Positions 44,881 through 57,204 of a DNA stretch of 64,000 nt are shown piece after piece. How positions within the stretch are numbered: the stretch's first letter is position 1; each line of letters starts with the position of its first letter. The stretch spans positions 6,631,465-6,695,464 of the forward strand of contig CM034607.1 in assembly GCA_020091685.1 (NCBI GenBank). The letters are read 5' to 3'. The notes below the pieces were generated by a model. It saw only the letters and a program-made list of their open reading frames with translations, had not been told where the DNA came from and ran no database searches. Position numbers and translations under genes: made by a program. This DNA is from Lutjanus erythropterus (Eukaryota > Chordata > Actinopteri > Lutjaniformes > Lutjanidae).

Positions 44881-46904
44881 TGACAAGTAAAATGTTTTTA
44901 AAAAATAAGCATTAGGGATTTCCATGAAATTTTTTGTCAAAGTCGCAGTGATCTACTGGAGAGGTGCTAAAGGGCTGTATGTGGCGCCAGAGCCGCAGAT
45001 TGCAGACCCCTGATCTAGCCCATAACATTGACTGCCATGAAACATCGATGGTCCCCAAAATGATGAATCTTAATGACTCTCTTTTTTTACTTTTTATTAT
45101 ATATTTGTGGTTTTGAGGGAAATGTCTCGACTACTACCATGAAGTTTGTGGCACAAATTCATGTTTCCGTAAGGATGAATTGGAATAAGTTTGATGATCA
45201 TCTGACTTTTTATCTAGTGCCACCATACCATCAGATCAAATTTTTTTTAAATTTGTCAGATAGTGTATGACCAAAATACCTGCAAAAATCATAGACATAT
45301 ATACTCAGACACCACACTGGCCTTTGGATTGCACGTCAATGTCACCACCATTGTGGTCTGTTCAAGACTGGACAAATGTGGGCCAAGAGTTTGAGCAGCC
45401 GCCCTCACCCTAGTCAGTGCTGTCTGAAAACTGCGGCTGTAAGTCTTGAAGTCACAAGGTGGCACTGTTGCGCCGTTTATTCCACAGCAAATTTTGCAAT
45501 TCACTCTGTCACCTCCTGTCCACCACTGTTTTGAGATTTACTCCAGGTGGGATGCCATGTTTCTTATTTTTTTCTTTCACTTGCCCCACAAGGTTAGCAT
45601 CGTAACGGCGTCCTGCATTATGTTTAAAATGTCAGCACTAAAACCACCCATTCTGTTAACTTGTTCATGTGTGCTGTTTATTTACATGTCAGGTGAAAAT
45701 TAGCCTTGAGTGATAATTAACTGTTTTTTACCGTTTGTCAAGTTTAGTGTGGTGTAGCTATGTGCGTAGCTAGAATGCTGTATACAAGTAGACAATTGAT
45801 TCTGTGTAAACTGGACAAGATGGCACATTCACTTTTGTGTTTACTTGGTACTTTATTACTTTATTTTTTTAATGTTAATTATTTTATGAGTAAGAGAATT
45901 TTTATTTTTTGAGTAAAAGGTTTATTTCTAAAAGTTCACTTTCACTTGCCCCACAAGGTGATGAAGCCAGCAGCCACTGTGACAGCAGGCAGCTGAGATT
46001 AAGAGTGTCACTGTGAAATAAAGGGCAGCCAAGGTCTCAAATCAGGTCATAACAGTGTTTGACACTGAGACAGCGTAGCGGACACGCCCCCAGCGTTTCA
46101 GAGCAAGCCGCTTATTACTTCATGATTTTATATGCCCAAGGATTTTTTAAAAATTATTCAAATTTGGTTGGGTGGTTAATGGCACGTTTCTGTGGTGTGG
46201 CGGACTCAAAACACACATTTATTTCAGGAACCTAAACAAGACAATACATATTCATATAGAGAAAAAACAACCTCTAAATTTCTCACATGAGGCTTTCTGG
46301 GGAGCTCTTTTCTCTTTCAGGATTTCTATGTTGAGCAAACTACTCTGGAACACAAAAATGACAAATAACATGTTTTTTTTTCCTCTCAGCAGCAACAAAG
46401 CTCTTGTCAGATTAGGCTACTGTGTAGACATTAAACAGCGCTGGTGTTTGTGCCTCTGTAATGAAGCAGCAACTGAGGAGTGAAGGGTCCAAATGAGAGA
46501 AGTGGAATGGCAACATCAGGACGCTAATTAGGTAGCTTGTTTTGGCTGTAGAGTTTGGAAATGAGAATGCCGAAGGGGGTCTCCGCGGTCCAGAGTCAGC
46601 ACTGCTTTGACAAAACCGAGCCTCACATCCTGCCAGGACCTAATCAGCCTCTCCTCCATCTTCCCCCCCTCAGTGTTCTTTTACTACAAAGTCTGGATGG
46701 GAGAAGACAGCTAGAGATGTGATATAAAAGATTCAATTTATTGTGTTTTCTTTGTGCGGATATGGATTCAGCTGTGGTTCAGACGGAAACTGAAAAGACT
46801 AAATAATTGGAGTAGAGAGGATTGCATGTTTAAAGTTTCCACAGGATGGACTGTGCTCCTTCCCAGGAAAATAAATCACACAGGGTGGGTAGTAATGAGA
46901 TGTA
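44881..46904. other. Unassigned stretch containing a 21 bp direct repeat
   Basis: ctttcacttgccccacaagg plus one further T is present at 45,574-45,594 and again at 45,939-45,959. Nothing else was recognised. 46,540-46,690 is GC-richer (ggtctccgcggtccagag) and could be unique sequence. Confidence 0.4.
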
Positions 46905-47060
46905 AGTAATGCAAAGAGCACAAAAGTACATTTTTTTGGGGCTGAGCACTTTTCATGTTCCCCCCTTTTTTGTACTTTTACTCAAGTATATTTTTCAGCT
47001 AGTAATATTATTTGTCATATATATATTTTCGTTACAACTATTTCGCTCCGAACACGGAGC
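46905..47060. mobile_element. Fragment related to the TACTTTTACTCAAGTA repeat family
   Basis: tgtacttttactcaagtata with gcacaaaagtacatttt nearby, in the same style as the termini of the satellite-bearing elements. Short and diverged. Confidence 0.4.
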
Positions 47061-47228
47061 GCCTTTACAAATTGCTGCTGCCTCAAAGAAAAATAAGTCC
47101 CACCTGTCTTTTGACCATGATGATGATGGAGCCAAACACAGAACAAGAGGCAGCTTCTAGAGACAATCCTTGACCACATCTGTTCACAGTGCTGCTCTGC
47201 CTCCCAGAAAACACTGAGACCTCCACTT

Positions 47229-47555
47229 TTAAAGCTATAGTATCTAACATTTCTGTATTAACATGTCCAAAAATGTTACGTATTCTGTTGAGTTGTGTAC
47301 TTACATTATCCCAAATGTTTCCAACAATGTTCAAACAAAGAGAAAACCCTAATTTATTCACGGTAATGGAGTGTTTTCTAGTTGCTAGTTGTTACAACTT
47401 CTGGGAAAACACAGGATATTTTGGATACATCAGAGAGTGAGGAAGGACGTCGGCACACAACTAAACATAACACGAGTAAAACTTCAATATTACCTCGTCC
47501 ATGACAGGTGAGTCACGTCAGGTAGATTTTCATCAGATATGGCGGTTGTTTAAAA
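47229..47555 (+). mobile_element. Interspersed repeat, AAGCTATA-start family, copy 2
   Basis: Starts ttttaaagctatagtatc and runs through gttgagttgtgtacttaca, tcccaaatgtttccaacaat, ttctgggaaaacacaggata and actaaacataacacgagtaa. It matches the copy at 8044-8395 block for block. The 47,560-47,820 sequence may be its continuation but has no counterpart at 8.4 kb. Confidence 0.7.
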
Positions 47556-47939
47556 ATTAAAACTAGCAGAGGTCACTCAGGAGAGTGGAGATAGCGCCAG
47601 ACAAGAGATGGTGAAGCACCTACTGCAATGCCACCACAACTGCCAGATGCAACCAGCTGAGATTTGCAAAGGTCAGCCAACATTAACATGCCCCCTACAT
47701 AAGTTGTCCTTAGCTGAAACAAGATTTCAAACTGAGGCAGTTGTTGATCAGTTGCGGTGAAAATGTAGTTAGCTAGCTAACGTTAGCTATGTTAATTTGT
47801 CATGTATAATGGTAATCTTTGGTACAGACATTAACTTATCTTGTAGCTAGTGGCCTGTTGGGTTTGTAAACACCCAAAAAATATTAAAATTCAAAGTAAC
47901 TTGCACTTTGTGTAATTTATTAAGCAGGTACTATTTTAG

Positions 47940-48025
47940 AGCCACACAGATATATTGGTTGGCTGATATTATTAGACTATCACAGCTGTATCAGTCTATA
48001 CTGGTGTCTGAAATGTGCCAAAATG
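47940..48025. repeat. Short GATATATTGG/CTGATATTA-type repeat fragment
   Basis: gatatattggttggctgata, ttattagactatcac and gtatcagtctatactgg, a near-palindromic style seen in a common teleost repeat (TATCGGCCGATAT type). Weakly supported. Confidence 0.35.
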
Positions 48026-48184
48026 AAAAATGAAATGTTCTATTTATGTGTTTTAGTATTCACCAGATGTCATTTGGATGTCCACTACATATCTTTGTCA
48101 CAAGTGCATCATTGCAACATCTGCTTTTTTTCATCCTAATCTCATTATCTGTATCTGTCCAAGAAATCCACTATCAGTCTGGCC

Positions 48185-48315
48185 TCAACTTTTTCACTTT
48201 TACTCGAGTTGGTTTCTCTAAAAGGACTTTTCACTTTTACTGGAGGCATTTTTTTATGTTAGTAATTGTACTTTTAATTGAGTATAGATTTTCTGTACCC
48301 ACCTGTGAAAACACT
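48185..48315. mobile_element. Terminal fragment of the TTTTACTCGAGT repeat family
   Basis: tttttcacttttactcgagt, gacttttcacttttactgga and gtacttttaattgagtatag: three related words in a row, matching the right-end block of the satellite-bearing elements without the array. Confidence 0.5.
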
Positions 48316-48319
48316 TTAA

Positions 48320-51300
48320 TCTGCAGTCCTGCAGTAAATAATGTTTGATTTAGCCAAATGACAGCCAGCAAATATATTGAGTCATGATTCACAGTAGAGA
48401 AAACATCACCTAAATGCTGCTTTGTGAATTTCGTTGGCGCATGCTTCCCTCCCGTGCATCTATCTGCCGCTCTCACACAAGGTCGAAAGGCTACTTCACC
48501 ATTTGAATGTATGAATCTGAAGGAGGGAGTAGCCCCGGGCTCAGATCTCATCTCCCACTCACTTGCCAATCCAGACGTACACTTATCAGGCCTGTCACTC
48601 CAGTAATTGAAATGCATGACCAATTTCATTGCCCATATCTGTAATCTTTTTTCATTAGAGCAAATTGCTTTTTGATGGAACAGGCAATTTCATCATGTAA
48701 GCCCCGTCCCATGTGAACTGTAGGGGAAAAGTTAAAGAGGAAGAGGAAGAAAGACATCAATATGGATGCTGTATGCATTGTAAAGCTATTGGTAAAGTGG
48801 TCATGTGTGTGACCTCTTGACATGTAATAAACAGAGTCCAGAGGGACAGGCCTGAAGCTACAGACGAGTATATATAAAAAATACAGTAATGCTGTGTGCT
48901 GACTGCTCTTCTTTTTTATCGTTCGAGGAAATTTACTTGCTCACGCGCAGCAGTGGATCAGGCTGACAGCTCCTCAAACAAGCCATGAAAAGAAAATGTC
49001 ACATGTAGGTTAATACTGGCTGGAGGCACAGCAACGCCGCGTGATTTATATTTGTAGTTGTTTGGGCTCAGGGACAAACGTGAATCCTTTACTGTCACAA
49101 AGCCGACATGCATGTTGGTGATCCCTTTTTAAAGTCTTCAGTCCACCTGTCAGGACAATTGTATAGCCTACAGACGCTCTGAGAGGCAAGTGAGAAAAAA
49201 AAAAAATCAGGTGATACATTTTCTAAGTCTGATCTAAATGTTTTTCTTTCCTTTGTTTATGAAAAAAGCTGTGTCTAGCAGGCATTTTTTTTGCCAGGAT
49301 CATTCAAAGTGTTTGTTATTGTAATACTTGTTTTGGCCACAAGAGGCTGGAGTGTATGGAGCCGCTAAAGGGACATGAGGGAGAGGAAAAAATTAATAGA
49401 TGAAAATATATAGAAATAAATGGGTGGTAAAAAAAAATCAATGGGGGAAAAAAATCTTTTAAAAAAATCCTGCCTTGAACAGGTTGTATAAAGGAAAATT
49501 AAGTCAAATTAAAGCAACTGATACAGACGCAAATATTAGTTAATGTAAGCTAGTTAACATGCCATAAAAGACATAGCAAAAGTAAAGTTACCAAAGCTAA
49601 AAGTAGCTAAAGTATAGAACCTACCAAGCCTAGGTAGCCTCTTGGGGCTTCCATAGTTGTATGCTTTTAAATCAGAGACACAACATCTGCATCATTCATT
49701 AGAAAGATAAACAGATTGTTAGTGACACAGTTGTATAACGGACTATTAATAACTAAATTAACACATATTACTATACTAGTGTAAGCTAGTTAGCATGCTC
49801 AGCTCATAAAGGTTGCTAATAAAATAAACTCAGACTTACTAAAAGTAAAATTCAAGTAAAAGTAACATAAATGTAAAATTACCAAAGCTGTAACATTAAA
49901 GTGGTTAAATAACTTACATTTAATTACCTCTGTAATGTTGTAACATTATGAATTATGTGGTTTCTTCTTTCTTCTGCCTTCTGTTTTGTCCCGGAAGTGG
50001 AAGTTCACTTTCTTAGGAGAAAGCAAAAGTTGTTTTTTTTCCATCCATAGTATTTTTTCACCTGGTTATTTATTTGGGTGCTCTGTAGAAGTGCAATTCT
50101 ATTAAAACATGAATTATTTTAATCCTATTTAGAATGTGAGTTAGTGGTGCACTTAAAAATCCTTAAAAACAATCACCTGCCAAACTTTTTTCTCCTGTTC
50201 TCACAGACGTAAAAAAGGAAAAAAGTAGAAAACTTATCCTAACAAAACTTTTTTTTTTATCATCTATTCTTACGTCATAAACACAAGAGAGAAAGGAATT
50301 AGAAAATGGATCACTATCGTATGCTTTTAAATCAGACACATGACGTCTGAGTCATTCATCCATTAGACAAAGATAAACTGGAGGAAAACTAACAGATTGT
50401 TAATGAGCTGTCAGTTTGAGTGAACCCTATGAAATGACACTGTGCCGCTGCCACCTAGTGGTGCCTAAACATATCATCTTCCTTCCATCTTTTAATTTTT
50501 TGCAAGGCAGCTTGGGTGAGGAAAAATCCCTTATCCATCCATCATCTCTGCTTTGGAGGCATAAAATCCTAAATTAAATGAAGTGCAACTGAGCATCATA
50601 AAGAAATCCACATCATATAAAGCTTACGTGTAATATAAGCTGGACTGAGACTCTTAAATGTCTTACACTCTACAGCTACCAAATAAAAATGACTGGAAGA
50701 AATAAAAAGGGAATTAGATAATAAAAGGCAGTTGGAACAAACATTTATAAGCAGCACCAGCAGGGGGCAGTGATGCCACATCAGTGAATATTTGGCTGGG
50801 TCAGACAGCAGGAGGATGAAGGGGGATGGAAAACTCATACAGTATACTGTATAAGTCACATTTCTTCTCCTCTGCATTAGTCAGTTCTCAGGTAAATCTC
50901 ATTTCTGCCGCGGTCCAGAAAAGTGGCATCCTCCTACCCTGAGGAATGTGAAAATGAAGACTGTATCACACTTATTATGCCTCGGAGGTAAATCCAGGAC
51001 AGAAAAGGTTCCATCCCCTCCTGGACTGTCTTATTTAACAAGCCTCGGAGACAGATGGTTTCTATAACCTGCAGCCAGAAAAGAATTTCTTCTTATTTCA
51101 TTCAAGAACAAATTCAGTCATCTCAGGCAGATGTCTCTTTTGATGTCTAATTGAAAATGAATAATTGTTCTGTCCAAAATGAGAGGACAGGGGGAAGTTA
51201 TGGTTTATGGCTTCATCCGGAGGCAAGAGCCAGGGCTGGATTAACCCACTAAGAGGCCCTAAGACAAAAATGAGTTGATACCCTGCACCACTACTGCCAC

Positions 51301-51543
51301 CATCAACTTTCTGTGCATTATACTCTGTCACCTTCAAGTAAACAAATTTAATAGATTTAAATAAGAATGTGCACCATATGAGCATGGTGTACATTTAAAT
51401 GATGAAGGTATGGAGACTAGTTTTTTGGGTTAAAGCCTTTCATTTCATTTTCAATTGATATAGTCATAGTTGTGCATATTTGTAATTGACTGAATAAACA
51501 TTAAGCATACCTAGAGTGAACCTGGAGCTTCTGGGGACCCCGA
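48320..51543. other. Unassigned stretch, first 400 bp complex
   Basis: 48,330-48,720 is free of recognisable repeats and includes aattgaaatgcatgacc, tttttcattagagcaaattg and ggcaatttcatcatg, which makes it a candidate conserved non-coding element. A 130-codon minus-strand frame (48,237-48,629) overlaps it but has no domain motif. From 49,400 onward the DNA is A-rich with gctagttaacatgc/gctagttagcatgc words (49,549 and 49,785) and no recognised element. Confidence 0.35.
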
Positions 51544-51875
51544 GGGTTTAAAGGCCTGATTACACTCCCAAATGGGCGTGCACACAGACAGCTGTGGACA
51601 CCACGGGCACATAGTAGTTTTACTTTATACTTCTGTCTGGAGTCTGCACTGACAGTATTTCGTAGCATGTTGTAGTGAAGTGTCCTTGTGGATAACTGGG
51701 GGTCTAAAGGCCTGAGTATACTCCCAAATGGATGCGTACATACACACAGCTGCAGATATCAGGGACACATAGTAGTTCTGTTTATACTGCTTTCTGGAGT
51801 CTGCATAGATGGTATTCCATAGGGACAAGGAAGGGTCTAAAGGCCTGAGTATACTCCCAAATGGACTTGCACACA
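51544..51875. repeat. Tandem repeat, three units (about 123-166 bp)
   Basis: Units begin gggtttaaaggcctgat (51,544), ggggtctaaaggcctga (51,709) and gggtctaaaggcctga (51,833). Each continues with tactcccaaatgg, an acacacag stretch and, in the first two, gggcacatagtagtttt/gggacacatagtagttct and ctgtctggagtctgca/ctttctggagtctgca. Unit lengths differ because unit 1 carries extra sequence and unit 3 is truncated. Confidence 0.85.
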
Positions 51876-51988
51876 TAGTTAGATAGATACATGTGTTGCT
51901 GGTATGTTTACCTCTAGTGCCCCTGGCAGTTGCCCACTTGGTAATCCAGTTTTGTCCTGGGTCAGCAAACTAGGAAACGAGTTTGAAA

Positions 51989-52025
51989 ATTATTATTATT
52001 ATTATTATTATTGTTATTATTATTT
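51989..52025. repeat. ATT microsatellite
   Basis: About twelve units of tta/att with one ttg interruption. Confidence 0.95.
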
Positions 52026-53161
52026 TAAGTCTGGTAGTGTGGAGTTGGAAAAAAGTGAACTTAACAGAGTTCTGTGGCCCCGTCCTCATCTCTGCTTCAG
52101 GCTAGAGACTCCAGGCTACGTTAGCCGCTACTAGCAAAACACCCAATTTACCAACTGAACTGCTTGTAGATGCATTAATGTAGGTGCCAGGTTTGGAGGG
52201 AAAGGAAAAAGAACACATGAGACAAAAAAAAAAAAAAACATTATATCTTTGATTTTTAAACTTTTTTCATTACTTGTAAAGATTTTTTCAAACTGTCCAT
52301 TGTGTACGTCCATCAGGTAAGGGTTTCATATGCTCATATGTAATAGAAACTGAAGGGAGACTGGTTTGATTTCAGACTTATAAACAGCCACAGTACAAGA
52401 GATTGGGAGTTTTGAATGTGTTTTTGTAATGTTGGATATTGTTATGCAGCGACACGGCTGCTGTTAGCCTTCATGTATTTCTTTCTAACACCATCACATT
52501 TGTATTTTTAGATGTTTTTTATGTGTGTGAAACACTGCTTTATGTGTATTTGTTCTTGTATACTCGCTGGCCTCAAATTGCCCTTTGAGGAACAAATAAT
52601 GTGTTATAAATTGAATGGAAAATACAGAGCATCCAGCAGCGATTCATAGTGGAGGCACCTCACCTGAAACAAACAGCACCTCTGATAGTGTCAGAGGATG
52701 TTATTGCATTTTTATGAAATGGGAAAACCAGTGGGGCTACATAACATTCAAAGTGAGGTGATTGTTGAAACACTTCAGTATCATTTTGCATTTGTGTTTA
52801 CTTGTTCTAGTTGTATGTAATGCCAATGATGCAAGAGAAAATGACCAATTAAAATCAGTTTATGTATCATAATCAGGTATTTCCTGTTCACTTACAATTA
52901 CGTGACTACTACTAATTCTGAAACAAATATTTTTTTATGTATACACACAGAAATGAAACAAAGGAACAGCTACGTTTACCCTTCTACTACTATATTTACT
53001 GGGGATTAATAGTTCATATTAATACTAAAATTTATCCCCTTTCACATTATATATGGAACTGATGTAGAGTTTGTGATGCTACAGAAACTTCCAAGCAACA
53101 GACACGTAACTGGACTCATACAAATATCTAACTAAATAACTAGCAGTTACTATTAACTTTA
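52026..53161. other. Unassigned non-coding stretch
   Basis: A run at 52,225-52,238. AT-rich, nothing recognised. Confidence 0.4.
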
Positions 53162-54018
53162 GGTAACACTTTATTTGAAGATGTGTGCATAAGACTAAGA
53201 TGATCATAATTAACATGACACCTGTCATGAACATGAAGGAGTCTCAATGAATGTTTATGACTTGTCCTTAAGTTTCATTCTGTCAATTATGCCATTTCCA
53301 ATGTAAAGCTTGTACTGTTTGAGATGTTATGAGATGTTATGACAAGTTTATGAAAAGTTTATATTAATAAAACAAACAATGTCTTTTGTTATGACAATTT
53401 GACATCACTGAAGCTGACAATACCATTGTTATAACAACTTCAACAAGGCAAAATGACTGTTATGACAACTTGGCATTAACCAACACAAAATGTCTACTGA
53501 ATCAAGATAAAATGTCTGTTATGACAATTTGACATCACTGAAGCTGACAATACCATTGTTATAACAACTTCATGGCAAAATGACTGTTATGACAACTTGG
53601 CATTAACCAACACAAAATGTCTGTAATATCAACATGACTTTTGCCTAGACAGAATGTCTTTGTTACGACAATTTGACATTAATCAAGCCAACAATACCTT
53701 TGTTGTAACAACTTGACATTAAGAAATAAAAAATTACTTTGTTATGACTACTTGACATTGATCAATACAGCAATGTCTTTGCCATAACAAAAATGGCTCT
53801 ATTATAGCAAACTGACATCAACCGAGGCAGCATAAACTGTCATAAACATGCCATAGCAGGCCTAATTATCAAACTTAAAGAAACTATTAAGCTTTATGCA
53901 TGACATTACATTACATGAAACTGTCATATGTGGTTTCATGTTCATGGCAGGAGTCATGACATAGTTGGTGATGGTGTTATGTCAGTCTTATGCACACCCC
54001 TTCAGACAAATTGTTACC
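53162..54018. mobile_element. Inverted-repeat element with internal tandem repeats
   Basis: Left end ggtaacactttatttgaag then tgtgcataagactaagatg. The right end in reverse reads ggtaacaatttgtctgaag then gtgtgcataagactgacat, so the termini are inverted copies over at least 40 bp. The interior is built from gttatgacaacttgacatta-like units, each followed by an aaaatgtct-type word. No transposase. I recall this as a widespread teleost MITE. No matching target duplication was found. Confidence 0.8.
53385..53830. repeat. Internal minisatellite with a recent 130 bp duplication
   Basis: gttatgacaatttgacatca starts at 53,388 and again at 53,518, and the following sequence (ctgaagctgacaatacca, ttgttataacaacttca) is the same in both, giving a 130 bp period. 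Smaller units of about 35-40 bp lie within. The second block lacks a few bases (acaag) in the middle. Confidence 0.85.
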
Positions 54019-55045
54019 GAACGTTCCATTCAAACTCAATGACGGACTAAGGAACAGCTGGTGCGACCCAAAACTGAAGAGGTGAACATATTTAGTATTT
54101 CATGAGAAATGCTTCATTCCTTTTTTGTTCTCTTAATGAACAACTGACCCCTTAGATTTTTCTTTTGTCTCCTTTGATGTCCCAACCAATATATAATAAA
54201 CAATGAAGTTATCAGTGTTTTTTCATCAGCGTATAGTAAAAAAAAAAGCATCTTTTGTTGCAGAATGTTCCTGTTAACTGTGTTGTATCTAACCCCAGAC
54301 TGTTGCTCTCGATTTCATTGGTCGGCATGCAGACTGGGCTGTTGTTTTCTGTTGTGGCTGGCACCAGAGCTCTCTGCGGGCTGACAGCTGACGTGCACTG
54401 GAGTGACAGGCCCGGTCTGGGGTCAGCAGCGGGCCAGTCATCTGGGTCCGTGAGAGACTCTTGACCTCGCGGGTCGCTCTTTGTCAGAGACGGCCCCTCA
54501 CATGCCACGCACTCTGCATTTCATAACCTTCAATCTGTCCCTGTCCTTTGTTGCAGAGGAACTTCTGGTGGACCCCGTACCGTATACATTGAAGGACAGC
54601 TATGCGATGTTAAACAGAAGGAGCTGTGGCTCTTAATAACAGGTTGCAGAATGTGTTGTGGCAAGCCGTATAGCGTTTTATTTGGGCACCCCTGTGGATA
54701 TATTTGAGAAAGTAATTGAAGGCAATCATAGTAATTCTCTCTGAAGAAGGTCCAAATACAATGTACCATTCAATATTAACCCCCTCTACATTCAGTCACT
54801 TCACCAGCTCTTGACTATGGAGTCAAAATGGGCAGTTTATCCTAAAATGCTTTAATTGGTCTCTTCTGATCACGTAATAAGAACATTGTAGGGCAGAAAC
54901 AAGAGGGGTCAAGTTGCAGAGTCAAACCCCTCATGACTGAGTTACTTTTCCTTGTAACATCTAAAGCATGATCTCAGTTTCATGTGCCTTTGTCTTTTTT
55001 TCTAATTTAAACTATAGATCTTCCTGTTTGACGCTACCTCAAATT
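54019..55045. other. Unassigned stretch, 54.25-54.56 kb GC-richer
   Basis: 54,250-54,560 has higher GC than its surroundings and open frames on both strands (69 and 98 codons) without domain motifs. ttgttgcag|a strings resemble acceptor sites at 54,262 and 54,556, but no donor-delimited frame can be defended as an exon. Confidence 0.35.
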
Positions 55046-55049
55046 TGGG

Positions 55050-56500
55050 GAATTTAAGGATTTGAGACTTGCATTGAGAAAAGACTTGGTATTCGTGACT
55101 TGAGACTTGACTTAGATTGGAGACAAATGACTCAAATGTACGTTTTTTTTAATTAAATATTTGCATTTTTAAGATATTGATGTTATATTTTGTTTTAAAA
55201 GATGGAGGGGGCTAGTAACAAAATAAAATATAACCGGATTTAAGGATTTATGTTGTTAACTGGACTTGAGACACGAACATCTGTAAGCAAGGTCTGCATC
55301 TTAAAAATCAGCCACATGACCACCACGATGTGCAACTTCATTGGTCACGACAAAACCCACCAAAAGGTACGTGGATGTAAATTAACTATTGCTACCATAT
55401 TGGCTGGTCAAACCTTAGCTAGAAAGCTAATCTTAAGGGTTTTCTTTATTTAAAAAATATGTTATTAATGTAAAATTCATTTGGGGAACTGATTTGGTGC
55501 CATACTATAGAGGGTATGCACTGACGTTGCGTTCTCATTGGATCACAGCCCCTCAGGCAGACTGAGTGGCAAAACATCCTGCGACATGGCTGCCTTTAGA
55601 CAGGACACTGCCTTTAGAAGTAAAACAAATGATTAACTATGTAAATTAAAGCCAGTTGGACCAGGTGATCCTGATCCTGATCCACAACTTACCAAAGACA
55701 AGGAGACATGGTGGTCCATGGACATCGACATGTAGCCAGGAATCAGGTTTTCTGACATTTATATGTACCTGATTTCAATATTGGGTAAATTCACAAAGTA
55801 AAGACGGGAAACAAAAGCCTGGATGTTCAGTCGTAACTTTACTTCAAGGTGGAATTTGTTTGAAAAATTAAAGTGACAATCAACATCAAAAGATATGTTG
55901 TTTGCATGTGGAAAAGTCTGTACAGATATTATTATTGTATTACAGTCATTTATTTGTTAAGTGATAGGTAACTTTAGTAGAGCTGATGATTAATTAAATT
56001 AATCACCAACTATTTTGATAATCCATTAACGGATTACAGTATTTTGTTTAAAAAAATTCTCAGATTCCAGCTTGTAAAATGGGAATATTTTTTGGTTTCT
56101 TTACTCCTCTATGACATTAAATTAAATATATTTGGGTTGTGAGTAAAACAAGACAATTACAGATGTCATCTTAGAATTCTGAAAACACCAATTGACATTT
56201 TTCAGCATTTTCTGACAGTCTAAAACAAACAACTCAAGAAAACAATCAACCTATTAATCGACTATGAAAATAATCTTTTGTTGCAGCCCTGAACCCTAAG
56301 GTACTATACAGTTTTACCCAAAAATCAAAACTTGACTTGTGACTTGCTTGACCTGAGAAATGACTTGATTTGTCTTGAGTTATATCAGGGACTCAACTTG
56401 AATTATTCGCTTCTCACCACAATGATGTGGAACTTGCTCGAGACTTGAAGATTAAGACTTCAGACTTGCACATGTGTGACTTACTCTCACCTCCAAGTTG
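55050..56500. mobile_element. ACTTGAGACT-type teleost element, interrupted
   Basis: The left part (55,060-55,140) repeats gacttgagacttgactt-like words (gatttgagacttgcattg, gtgacttgagacttgactta). The right part (56,325-56,490) does so again (acttgacttgtgacttgctt, gctcgagacttgaag, cagacttgcaca) before gacttactctcacctcc. The interior contains acttcattggtcacgac and acccaccaaaaggtacg, which I associate with this family. No transposase frame survives. A second repeat sits inside at 55,976-56,290. Confidence 0.55.
55976..56290 (-). mobile_element. GGGCTGCAAC-type repeat, near full length
   Basis: On the minus strand it begins agggctgcaacaaaagatta then ttttcatagtcgattaat, contains ctgtcagaaaatgctg-like and aaagaaaccaaaaaatattc blocks with aagctggaatctgag, and ends tttgataatt-type sequence before taattaatcatcagctc. 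The two ends (agggctgcaac and the reverse of agagctgatgattaatt) are partly inverted. This is a very common teleost repeat by memory. It interrupts the ACTTGAGACT element, so it inserted later. Confidence 0.65.
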
Positions 56501-57204
56501 TACGTTTAAATTAACAAAATATTGAACGTTAGCACCAAAAATGAGGATACAGGATATTTATCCTACATGATGAAGCTATTAAACTAAGTTTTCATAACAT
56601 GAATTTATTTCCAAAAACCTAACAAGTCCCCGAACGAGCATCATGACCCGAACAGAATCACTAATAAGGAAAATTTAGATCCACTGGCAGAGAAACACAG
56701 CAGGTTTCATTTATTAGTAGCTTAAATTGGATTTCAGGAGTTATATTTTGAAAAAAGTCCAAATGATCAGTGAAGTCATCAGTTCCATTTACAGAGAGAG
56801 AGAGATTGACTTTAAAGAATGCCATATGTTCCTTCATCTCTCCCTGCCATCGGTCCTGCAGAAGTCACCGGGGCCAGATTGGACCGGCCGCTCCAATCAC
56901 AGAGCAGAAACGGGGCTGATTATAGGGCAATCACTTGGATGGTGGAGATGACATCAGCAACCAGAAATTGGCTGACTTTATTTGGTCTCGCGGGGACGGC
57001 AGTGAGAAAGGCCTGGCTCGGAGCACAATGACAGACCAGGGTAAATTGGGCTCAGAGAAGTTTTTGGTGATAGCAGATGTAATTTCAAACAGGGCTGGAG
57101 GAGTGCTTCAAATGAAAGGATGAAAATTGAAATTATGCACTGGCCATTTTGCAACTATTATAGTGTGAATCTCTTTCCATGGACATAAAAGCTCCATCTG
57201 ACAG
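56501..57204. other. Unassigned, 56.80-57.12 kb is a candidate conserved segment
   Basis: 56,800-57,120 is GC-richer and repeat-free (ctgcagaagtcaccggggcc, attggaccggccgctccaat). cattggtccg-like inverted words do not form a clear element. Open frames of 60-75 codons are present in all plus frames but have no shared motif. Confidence 0.3.

Noticed and set aside
48237-48629. 130-codon minus-strand frame
   Set aside because: No domain motif, and it overlaps a TTTTACTCGAGT-type repeat end and complex non-coding sequence.
54212-54508. Possible exon with ttgttgcag acceptor-like strings
   Set aside because: No matching donor-delimited frame, no protein motif, and both strands are open because the segment is GC-richer.
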